Positions 1-6,560 of a DNA stretch of 64,000 nt are shown one piece after another. Each line of letters starts with the position of its first letter. The stretch's first letter is position 1. A program made the position numbers and the translations under genes. The stretch is from positions 62,001 to 126,000 of the forward strand of contig NZ_JAHKRM010000026.1 of NCBI RefSeq assembly GCF_019396345.1, written 5' to 3'. Under the pieces are notes generated by a model that had not been told where the DNA came from, ran no database searches, and worked only from the letters and a program-made list of their open reading frames with translations. Source of the DNA: Nonomuraea guangzhouensis. Lineage in GTDB: Bacteria; Actinomycetota; Actinomycetes; Streptosporangiales; Streptosporangiaceae.

Positions 1-1
1 C

Positions 2-697
2 GCCGCGGCCGCGCTGAGGGCCGCTCAGCCGCTGGTCGAGGGGCTGGAGCTGGCCCGGATCATGCTGCGGCTCGGTCTGGTCGAGCGGCGGCCGGCCGAG
101 GCGGAACGCGCGCTGGCCAGGTGCCTCCAGGTGTTCGAGGAGGCCGGTGATCGGCGTGGCACGGCCGACGCGCTCCGGGCGCTGGGCGTCGTACGCGGCG
201 ATGTGGGGCCCGTCGAACGGAGCCTGGACGCGTACGGCGACCTGGGCGACCCGCGCGGAGAGGCGGAAGCCCTGCTCGACCTGGCCAGGTTGCACCTCGG
301 CGCCCACCGCTACGCCCGGGCGCGCGACTGCGCCGAGCGGCGGATAAGGATCAACCGGCGCCTCGGTGACCGGCTGCCGGAGGCGGCGGGTCTGCTCGTG
401 CTGGCCGACATCGCAGCCGCCGAGGGCGATCCTGAGGGGGCGGCCAGGCTGGCCGGGGAGGCCGAGGCGACGTTCACGGCTCACGGCGACCGGAGAAACG
501 CGGCAAAAGCCCTGATTATCCGGATAAAAGCGCACCTCGACCTTGATGAGATTGATGCTGCTGTTGATGGGCTTGCGCGTGTTATGGGAGAGTCTGACAG
601 CTTCGGTGAGCCCCGGAGCGCCGAGGTCGAGCTTCTGTCGCAAGAGCTGCGCAGACGCCGCGGCCTGCGGATTCAGTCGCGACCTGCGGGTCCGTGA
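2..697 (+). CDS. C-terminal part of a TPR-repeat protein (5' end outside window)
   Basis: The reading frame is open from the first bases of the window, so the first internal Met at 62 is probably not the start. The visible 231 or so residues are helical Ala/Leu/Arg-rich repeats with TPR-like patterns (for example GDPRGEAEALLDLARLHL and GDRLPEAAGLLVLADIAAA). This is typical of the C-terminal arm of actinobacterial AfsR/SARP or STAND-type regulators. No ATPase or DNA-binding domain lies inside the window, so the full protein's role cannot be stated. The stop at 695-697 sits inside a set of short repeats described separately. Confidence 0.6.
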   Translation, partial: AAAALRAAQPLVEGLELARIMLRLGLVERRPAEAERALARCLQVFEEAGDRRGTADALRALGVVRGDVGPVERSLDAYGDLGDPRGEAEALLDLARLHLGAHRYARARDCAERRIRINRRLGDRLPEAAGLLVLADIAAAEGDPEGAARLAGEAEATFTAHGDRRNAAKALIIRIKAHLDLDEIDAAVDGLARVMGESDSFGEPRSAEVELLSQELRRRRGLRIQSRPAGP

Positions 698-744
698 TCT
701 GCGGATTCAGCCACGACCTGCGGAATTTAGTCGCGGTCCGCAGG
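665..744 (+). repeat. Degenerate 25-bp direct repeats ending in a stem-loop
   Basis: Two 25-bp copies beginning CTGCGGATTCAG lie at 665-689 and 699-723 and differ at two positions. A third degenerate copy follows at 718-744. Within it CCTGCGG (717-723) pairs with CCGCAGG (738-744) around a 14-nt loop. The first copy encodes the tail of the TPR protein. The stem may act as a weak transcription terminator, but there is no U-run. Confidence 0.5.
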
Positions 745-820
745 ACTATGCGGATACTGAAGGTCGCCCGGCTACCGTCGGCCCACAAGTTCCACCCCTA
801 CCGGCAAAGGTGATCAGAAC

Positions 821-1402
821 ATGCGGAAGACGATCGCGCTGGCCGTCGCGGCCGTCGCGTTGACCGGCTGCGGGATGCTCCCTGGCCAGCAGGGCGGCAG
901 CGGCGAGGAACAGACGGGCCAGACCAGCGAGGCCGCGCCGACGACCGTACGGCCCACCGAGCCCAAAGCATCCCCCGAACAGCAAGAGACCAAGGCGATC
1001 GCCAGCCGGGAGGCCAAGGTCGGGTCGGGCGGTCAGTACGGCAAGGCCCGCGTCGACATCACCGCGCTCAAGCGGCAGGGCAGGACGATCAGCCTCAACT
1101 GGACCGTCACCGCCACCGACGGCAAGGTCAACCTGCACAACGGCATGGGCAGCGGCACGCTCGACTTCACGGTGTCGGCCGTCTCCCTGATCGACCCGGT
1201 CAACGCCAAGCGCTACCGCGTCGCCCGCAACGGCACCGGCGAGGACGCCAAGTGCGTCTGCTCGGGCACCCAGGGGCAGTTCCTGGAGCCCGGCGACGCC
1301 TCCACGCTCTACGCGGTCTTCGCCGCCCCGCCGCCGGACGTCACGAAGATCAATGTTGAGATGCCGATGATGGGCGTGTTCACCGATGTTCCGATCTCTT
1401 AG
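821..1402 (+). CDS. Putative lipoprotein of unknown function
   Basis: The 193-residue protein begins with a lipoprotein signal, MRKTIALAVAAVALTGC, with a lipobox LTGC and Cys17 as the modified residue. A Gln/Thr/Pro/Glu-rich linker follows (about residues 20-70). After that comes a compact, probably beta-rich domain (about 70-193) containing a KCVC Cys pair and a LEPGD-type turn, like the DUF4352-style extracellular domains of Gram-positive lipoproteins. It should be anchored on the outer face of the membrane. Its 3' end overlaps the OmpA-like gene by 17 nt, so the two are probably translated together and may act as a cell-surface pair. I do not recognise a specific function. Confidence 0.75.
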   Translation: MRKTIALAVAAVALTGCGMLPGQQGGSGEEQTGQTSEAAPTTVRPTEPKASPEQQETKAIASREAKVGSGGQYGKARVDITALKRQGRTISLNWTVTATDGKVNLHNGMGSGTLDFTVSAVSLIDPVNAKRYRVARNGTGEDAKCVCSGTQGQFLEPGDASTLYAVFAAPPPDVTKINVEMPMMGVFTDVPIS

Positions 1403-1952
1403 CGTCGCGCTGGCCCTCGTCCTGTCCCCGAGCGTCCTGTCCCCGAGCGTCCTGTCCCCGACCCCGGCTCCGCCCGCCGACGCCACCGGCCCGGTGGAAG
1501 ACCTGGTGCTCCCCGTCGAGGACATCATCGGCGAGGTCGAGTCGCTCGACGGCACCGAGAGCGAGACCAAGCTCGGCAAGCAGGTCACGGTGGCGCTCAC
1601 CAGTGATGTGCTGTTCGCGGTGGACAAGTGGGTGCTCACCGCCGAGGCGAGAAAGCGGCTCCAGGAGGTGGCGCGCAAGATCGACGCGGAGGGCGCCGGG
1701 GGTGTCGTGAAGGTCGAGGGGCACACCGACGACCAGGGCACCGACGCCTACAACGTCACGCTGTCCCAGCGCCGGGCGCAGGCCGTACAGCGGGCCATGC
1801 GCGGCCTGCTGACCGGCGGCGACGCGGACCTCCAGGCGAAGGGGTACGGCGAGAGCCGCCCGAAGGTGCCCAACATCGTCGACGGCAAGCCCGTCGCCGC
1901 TAACCGGGCGAAGAACCGCCGGGTGGAGCTGGTCTTCACCGTCAAGCAATGA
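1386..1952 (+). CDS. OmpA-family peptidoglycan-binding-like exported protein
   Basis: The 188-residue protein has a signal-like N-terminus, then a linker, then an OmpA C-terminal domain (about residues 70-188). The domain shows EGHTDDQGTDAYN at about 111-123 and NRAKNRRVEL at about 173-182, the classic meso-DAP-binding helix region. In Gram-positive bacteria such domains attach to the wall. The N-terminus contains SVLSP repeated, encoded by a 15-bp tandem repeat (1421-1460). The start at 1386 lies inside the lipoprotein gene, which suggests coupling. It faces the 1967-2929 gene convergently with only 14 bp between stops. Confidence 0.8.
   Translation: MFRSLSVALALVLSPSVLSPSVLSPTPAPPADATGPVEDLVLPVEDIIGEVESLDGTESETKLGKQVTVALTSDVLFAVDKWVLTAEARKRLQEVARKIDAEGAGGVVKVEGHTDDQGTDAYNVTLSQRRAQAVQRAMRGLLTGGDADLQAKGYGESRPKVPNIVDGKPVAANRAKNRRVELVFTVKQ
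1421..1460 (+). repeat. 15-bp tandem repeat in the OmpA-like gene
   Basis: The unit cctgtccccgagcgt occurs at 1421-1435 and 1436-1450, with a partial third copy at 1451-1460. It is in frame and encodes repeated SVLSP in the signal-peptide region. Copy-number change would keep the frame but alter the length of the hydrophobic or linker segment. Confidence 0.85.
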
Positions 1953-1966
1953 TTTCCGGGTCAAGG

Positions 1967-2929
1967 TCAAGCAGTGAGCTCGGCCAGCCCGTCGCCCATC
2001 GGGGTTCGGCTGTAGAGCACCGACCGGCCGCTGCGCGTACGCGAGACCAGGCCCGCCCTACGCAGCACGGCCAGATGGCCGCCCACGCCCCCGAGCGTCA
2101 TCGAGAGCTGGGCGACGAGCTGGCTGGTGCTGGCCGGGCTGTCGAGCGCGGCCAGCACGGCCGCCCGGCCCCGCCCGAGCAGCGCGACCAGGCCGTCGGC
2201 GGTGGGCGAGTCCCGCTCCCAGAGCGCGGCGACCCCGTGCGCGGGATAGGTCAGGCCGTACGCGCGCGGCGGATCGAGGTAGACGTACGTGGCGCCGAAC
2301 GCGTTCGGCATCAGCGCCACGCCCACGCCACCGAGCCGGTGTGAGGCCCCGCCGACCTTGCCGAGCAGGATGCGCTCCTCCTTCAACGCCATGTCGATGC
2401 CGAGGTGACTGAACACCTCTGTCCAGCCGTACACCGCGAGCCGGCCCGCCCGCCGTACGATGTCGCGCTCCAGCAGGGCGCGCAGCCGGGGCCAGTCAGG
2501 GGCGAGCAACTCGTTCCAGAACGCTTCGAGCGCGCCGGCGACCCGCACAGGAGCGTCGGGAACGTCCAGCGCCGGATCGACCGGCCGGCCCCGATAGCTG
2601 AGCCGCAGGTCAGCGGCGACCCGGCCGGCCGGCGTACCCCGGACCGCGGCCAGCTCCCGCTCGAAGGTGACGTCCACGCTCTCGGGTGGCACACAGTAGA
2701 AGTCGGGCGCGTAGTCGGTCACCCGATGCAGCCGGATCAGGGCCCGCAGCACCGGGCTGCCCGCCAGCAGCCGCTCGTATCGGTCGCGCACGCGGGCCGT
2801 CCAGATGGGCAGGCCGGGCGGTACGCTCTGGCCGCTCAGCACGTTGAGCGCGCCGACGACCTGGCTCATCGGCGACAGGCCGAACCTGACCTTCGCCAGA
2901 TCCTCGGGCGTGCAATCGAGATGAGCCAT
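1967..2929 (-). CDS. ArsR-like winged-helix transcriptional regulator (DUF5937-type)
   Basis: This 320-residue protein has a long N-terminal effector-like region (residues 1-240) and a C-terminal winged helix. The pattern in the last 75 residues (STSQLVAQLSMTLGGVGGHL, then LRRAGLVSRTRSGRSVLY) is a helix-turn-helix followed by a basic wing, as in ArsR/SmtB family members. No metal-binding Cys cluster is visible, so metal sensing is not supported. It lies 42 bp downstream of, and in the same direction as, the HtrA-like protease gene, so the two may be co-transcribed. Its target is unknown. Confidence 0.75.
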   Translation of the reverse strand: MAHLDCTPEDLAKVRFGLSPMSQVVGALNVLSGQSVPPGLPIWTARVRDRYERLLAGSPVLRALIRLHRVTDYAPDFYCVPPESVDVTFERELAAVRGTPAGRVAADLRLSYRGRPVDPALDVPDAPVRVAGALEAFWNELLAPDWPRLRALLERDIVRRAGRLAVYGWTEVFSHLGIDMALKEERILLGKVGGASHRLGGVGVALMPNAFGATYVYLDPPRAYGLTYPAHGVAALWERDSPTADGLVALLGRGRAAVLAALDSPASTSQLVAQLSMTLGGVGGHLAVLRRAGLVSRTRSGRSVLYSRTPMGDGLAELTA

Positions 2930-2971
2930 CCGTTTCGCCTCCCGAGGAAAGAGACAAAAGAATAGCGAAGG

Positions 2972-4030
2972 TCAATCGCCCTGCAGCGTGCCCAGAGTGA
3001 CGGTGACCGTCTTGGTCGAGTCGTCCTCCTTGACGATCTTCACCTTGGCCTGCTGCCCCGGTATGAGCGCGGACAGCGCCTCGGCGAGTATGGGCAGCGT
3101 CGCCGTGTCCTTGCCGTTGATGGCGATGATCACGTCCCCGGTCTGGATCCCGGCCTTCTCGGCCGCGCCGCCCTTGTCGACCTTGGCCACGGCGACCCCG
3201 GCCGGCTGGCCGTTGTCGGTGATGATCGTGCTGCCCCTGATGCCGAGCGCGGCCCGGTGGCTGTTGATGACCTTGCCGTGGCGGACGATCTGCGCGGCGA
3301 TGTCCGTCGCGGTGTTGCTCGAGATCGCGAACCCGATGCCCGGCGCGGCCCCGCCGCCGAGGTCCGGGTCCGTCGCCGCGAGCGTCGGGATGCCGATGAC
3401 CTGCCCGGACATGTCGACCAGGCCGCCACCGCTGTTGCCGGGGTTGATCGCCGCCGACGTCTGGATCGCGCCGCTGATCGTCGCGCCCGGCGAGTCGGGT
3501 TCCTGCGGCTCGCTCACGGTACGGCCCAGCGCCGAGATGATGCCGTCGGTGACGCTGCCCGACAGCCCCAGCGGGTTGCCCATGGCGAGGACGAACTGCC
3601 CGACCCGCAGCTTCGACGAGTCGCCGAAGCTGGCCGGTGTCAGCCCCTTCGTGTCGTCCACCTTGATGATCGCCAGGTCACCGCCGCTGAAGCTCTTGAC
3701 GAGCCGGGCCTTGCGCGAGGCGCTGCCGGTGGCCAGTCGCACGTCCATCCGGGTGGCGTCCCCCACGACGTGCGCGTTGGTGAGGATGTGGCCCGCCGAG
3801 TCGTACACGACGCCCGAGCCGAGCCCCGTCTTGGTGGTGATCTGCACGATCGACGGCAGCACCCGCTGGATGACGCCCTCGTAGGACTGCTCCAGCGGCG
3901 GCCCGGACACCTGGACGGTGGGCGAGGGGGTGGGCGTCGCCGACGGGGTCGTGACAGTGGCGGTGGGCACCGGAGCCGAGCACGCGACCAGCAGCATGGC
4001 GGCGGTGATTCCCACGGCGACCTTGCTCAT
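2972..4030 (-). CDS. HtrA/DegP-like trypsin-type serine protease lipoprotein with PDZ domain
   Basis: The 352-residue protein starts with a lipoprotein signal (LLVAC, Cys17) and a Pro/Thr/Ser-rich linker. A trypsin-fold protease domain (about 50-245) and a PDZ domain (about 255-348) follow. The triad is visible: His87 in TNAH, Asp118 in GGDLAI and Ser200 in NPGNSGGG. HtrA-family proteins degrade or chaperone misfolded exported proteins, and here it should be tethered to the outer membrane face. No Shine-Dalgarno sequence is obvious, and the start codon lies in one copy of a 32-bp repeat. It is 50 bp downstream of the acyl-CoA ligase gene on the same strand. Confidence 0.9.
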   Translation of the reverse strand: MSKVAVGITAAMLLVACSAPVPTATVTTPSATPTPSPTVQVSGPPLEQSYEGVIQRVLPSIVQITTKTGLGSGVVYDSAGHILTNAHVVGDATRMDVRLATGSASRKARLVKSFSGGDLAIIKVDDTKGLTPASFGDSSKLRVGQFVLAMGNPLGLSGSVTDGIISALGRTVSEPQEPDSPGATISGAIQTSAAINPGNSGGGLVDMSGQVIGIPTLAATDPDLGGGAAPGIGFAISSNTATDIAAQIVRHGKVINSHRAALGIRGSTIITDNGQPAGVAVAKVDKGGAAEKAGIQTGDVIIAINGKDTATLPILAEALSALIPGQQAKVKIVKEDDSTKTVTVTLGTLQGD

Positions 4031-4087
4031 GCAGAGCTAGTGCCCCGCTCGGCGAGGCTCATGCAGAGGCGTTGCCCCGCTCAGCCG
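4025..4087. repeat. 32-bp imperfect tandem repeat spanning the protease start codon
   Basis: Two copies, 4025-4056 and 4057-4087, both begin GCTCATGCAGAG and continue with a similar TGCCCCGCTC block. Read on the minus strand, the first copy contains the protease start codon (4028-4030). The second contains a decoy ATG and reaches into the stop of the acyl-CoA ligase gene (4081). Confidence 0.75.
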
Positions 4088-5517
4088 GAAAGCCGGGAAA
4101 GATATGCCTCGCGGACGTTTCGCCTGCTCAGCTTGCCCGTGGGCGTACGCGGCAGCGTGTCGCGGAACTCGATGACCCGCGGGTGCTTGAGCTTGGCGAG
4201 CCGCGGCGCGCAGTGCCGCATGAGCTCGGCGGTGAGCCCGCCGGTCTCGGCTCCCGCGGTGGGCTGGACGAGTGCGACGACCCGCTGGCCCCACTCGGGG
4301 TCGGGCACGCCGATCACCGCGACGTCGGCCACGGAGGGGTGTTCGAGCAGTACCGCCTCGATCTCGGCGGGATAGATGTTGACGCCGCCCGAGATGATCA
4401 GGTCGGTCCTGCGGTCGAGGAGGAACAGGTAGCCCTCGTCGTCCAGGTAGCCGATGTCACCGGGCGTGTAGGCGGGCCCGCGCATGGCGGCCGCCGTCTT
4501 GCCGGGGTCGCCGTGGTACTCGAAGCGGTTGACGCCGCCGATGTAGACCAGCCCCGGTTCGCCGGGCGCGACCTCCTCGCCGCCGTCGCCGACGATCGTG
4601 AACGTCATGCCGTCGAGCGCCCTGCCGACCGTGCCCGGCCGGGCCAGCCACTCCGCCGACGACACCATGGTGGCCACGGCCGCCTCGGTGGAGCCGTAGT
4701 ACTCCCACAGCACGGGCCCGAGCCAGTCGATCATGGCCTGCTTGGTCGCGGGCGGGCACGGCGCCGCGCCATGGTAGAGGTGCGTGAGCGACGACAGGTC
4801 GTACGTCTCCCGGTCCGGCACCGCCAGCAGCCGGTGGAACATCGTGGGCACCATGAACGCGTTCGTCACCCGATGCCGCTCGACCAGCCGCAGGGTCTCG
4901 GCCGCGTCGAACCGCTCCGGCGCCACGATCGAGTGGCCGAGCTGCAACGCCATCATCGCCTGCCCGTACGGCGCCGAGTGGTAGAGCTGCGAGCACACCA
5001 GGTGCACACCCCCGGCCGGCAGCCGGAAGTGCGTCCAGCTCTTGCGCATGAGGATCGGATACAGCCCCTCGGGCGTCAGATCGAGCAGCCGCCTGCGCAC
5101 GCCCTTCGGCCGCCCCGTGGTGCCGGAGGTGTAGAGCATCATCGACCCGGCCCGCCGGTGCTCCGGCGCGCTGTCCGGCTGATCGGCCACCAGTTCGCCG
5201 ACGGTGAGCGCGCTGGGGGAGAGCACCGCCTTCGCGCCGCAGTCGGCCACGATGTAGGCGATCTCCTCGTCGGTGAAGTGCCAGTTGACCGGTACGTGGT
5301 AGGCGCCGATCTGGTACGTCGCGAGCATCATGGTCAGGGCGTCGAGCCCGTTCCTGAGCACGGTCACCACCGAGTCGCCCCGCGCCACCCCGCGCGCGGC
5401 CAGGCCGTGGGATGCCTGGTTGGCGAGGGAGAGCAGCTCGCCGTAGGTCGCGCCGTCCGGGCCCAGCAGGGCGGGACGTCCGGCGTCGGCGGCGGCGATC
5501 TCGTAGAAACCCCTCAT
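4081..5517 (-). CDS. Acyl-CoA ligase (ANL superfamily, FadD4-like)
   Basis: This is a 478-residue adenylate-forming enzyme that would activate a carboxylic acid to its CoA thioester via an acyl-AMP. It carries the P-loop-like motif LYTSGTTGRPKGV (about 128-140), the YGSTEA motif, the hinge region LDRRTDLIISGGVNIYP, and the C-terminal TPTGKLSRR with the adenylation Lys. I prefer the ATG at 5517 (MRGFYEIAAADAG), which matches paralog N-termini. An ATG at 5529 would add four residues. An AGAA-N5-TTCT operator-like site lies just upstream. It is paralogous to the ligase at 23790. The substrate is unknown; a steroid or branched acid is inferred from context. Confidence 0.88.
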   Translation of the reverse strand: MRGFYEIAAADAGRPALLGPDGATYGELLSLANQASHGLAARGVARGDSVVTVLRNGLDALTMMLATYQIGAYHVPVNWHFTDEEIAYIVADCGAKAVLSPSALTVGELVADQPDSAPEHRRAGSMMLYTSGTTGRPKGVRRRLLDLTPEGLYPILMRKSWTHFRLPAGGVHLVCSQLYHSAPYGQAMMALQLGHSIVAPERFDAAETLRLVERHRVTNAFMVPTMFHRLLAVPDRETYDLSSLTHLYHGAAPCPPATKQAMIDWLGPVLWEYYGSTEAAVATMVSSAEWLARPGTVGRALDGMTFTIVGDGGEEVAPGEPGLVYIGGVNRFEYHGDPGKTAAAMRGPAYTPGDIGYLDDEGYLFLLDRRTDLIISGGVNIYPAEIEAVLLEHPSVADVAVIGVPDPEWGQRVVALVQPTAGAETGGLTAELMRHCAPRLAKLKHPRVIEFRDTLPRTPTGKLSRRNVREAYLSRLSG

Positions 5518-5530
5518 GCCCGTGACCATA

Positions 5531-5545
5531 CAGAACTAGATTCTG
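5531..5545 (-). promoter_or_regulatory. Operator-like site, copy A of a shared 15-bp motif
   Basis: CAGAACTAGATTCTG is an interrupted palindrome with CAGAA and TTCTG arms and a 5-nt spacer. It lies directly upstream of the acyl-CoA ligase. Its reverse complement matches 12 of 15 positions of the site at 6515-6529 in front of the FadE34-like gene. It resembles the KstR half-site AGAAC but has 5-nt rather than 4-nt spacing between AGAA and TTCT. Confidence 0.5.
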
Positions 5546-5596
5546 CACGGGGAATAGCGGAATTATCCCGCTGCTTCGTGACGTAACCTGAAAGCC

Positions 5597-6499
5597 ATGG
5601 CGGACGTCGGTGACCAGATACCATCCTCGGACTCTCCCACCACCCCGTTCAGGAAGATCGTCCTGCCCACGGACGAGACGGTCACGGTTCCCCGCCCGCC
5701 GGACCCGTTAGCGCCGCTCCCGCCTCTGCCTCCGCCGCCCCCGCCGCTCAAGGGTGGGCTGCTCGCCCGGATCGGCGACGTCCCGATCAAGGTCGTCTAC
5801 CTGATCGGCGCCATCATCGTGACCGTGCTGGCCGTCATGCTGGTGTTCGTGATCTTCTCCGGCGACGTGCCGAAGGACGCGCAGCGGACCCCGCGACAGG
5901 TCGCCCCGATCTCGCCGGCGCCGGGGGCCTCCGGCTCGCCCAAACCGTCGGCGACCGCGGTTCCGGCGGTGCCGAAGAACCTCGCCTACCCCCAGCAGGC
6001 CGGGACGGCGACCGTCACGATCGGCACGATCTCCGACCTGGCGACCGGGATCAGCTACCCGCGCCTGGGGCTGCCGTGGACGGCCAAGTCGTTCGCGCCG
6101 TTCGCCATCGCCCAGCGCGTCGGCAAGGTGGCCGTCCCGCACACGGTCATCGCCTCGGCGATGCTCCCCGGCGCCACCCCGAAGACCAAGCCGGCCAAGA
6201 CCGCCGACTACCGCGACCTCGCCGTCAGGGCCGTCAACTGGTCGCTGCGCACGCAGTATCCGGCCGGTGCCACGCTCGCCTGGACCGGATCGCAGAAGGT
6301 GCCGGTGGGCAAGGGCTGGATGCTTGGCTACAAGGTCACCTACACGGTCTCCGGCAAGCAGAAGACGTCGCAGGCCATCGTGTCGATCCACGAGGTGGCG
6401 AAGACCAAGCCGGCGATGCTGTTCGCATCGATCCCCCAGAGCGGCAAGTCGCACTACCGTGACCTGAACACGATCGTGCAGGGCGTACGGACCCTCTAG
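5597..6499 (+). CDS. Single-pass membrane protein of unknown function
   Basis: The 300-residue protein has a cytoplasmic-type N-terminus with a proline run (PLPPLPPPPPPLKGG, about 40-54). One transmembrane helix follows (about 63-86: VVYLIGAIIVTVLAVMLVFV), then a Pro/Ser/Ala-rich linker. The extracytoplasmic domain (about 125-300) contains YPRLGLPWTAKSF and a regularly spaced basic surface. I do not recognise the domain. The architecture, with a Pro-rich tail and one helix, is common among actinobacterial envelope proteins. It is divergent from the acyl-CoA ligase and upstream of, and parallel to, the FadE34-like gene. Confidence 0.7.
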   Translation: MADVGDQIPSSDSPTTPFRKIVLPTDETVTVPRPPDPLAPLPPLPPPPPPLKGGLLARIGDVPIKVVYLIGAIIVTVLAVMLVFVIFSGDVPKDAQRTPRQVAPISPAPGASGSPKPSATAVPAVPKNLAYPQQAGTATVTIGTISDLATGISYPRLGLPWTAKSFAPFAIAQRVGKVAVPHTVIASAMLPGATPKTKPAKTADYRDLAVRAVNWSLRTQYPAGATLAWTGSQKVPVGKGWMLGYKVTYTVSGKQKTSQAIVSIHEVAKTKPAMLFASIPQSGKSHYRDLNTIVQGVRTL

Positions 6500-6514
6500 T
6501 TCAGAAGCATGCTC

Positions 6515-6529
6515 TAGAATATGGTTCTG
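6515..6529 (+). promoter_or_regulatory. Operator-like site, copy B of a shared 15-bp motif
   Basis: TAGAATATGGTTCTG has AGAA and TTCT arms with a 5-nt spacer and lies 31 bp before the FadE34-like start codon. It matches the reverse complement of 5531-5545 at 12 of 15 positions. That suggests one TetR-type regulator controls both the ligase and the dehydrogenase. Confidence 0.5.
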
Positions 6530-6560
6530 GCATGTATCGGGCCTGGCTGGAGGATGTGCG

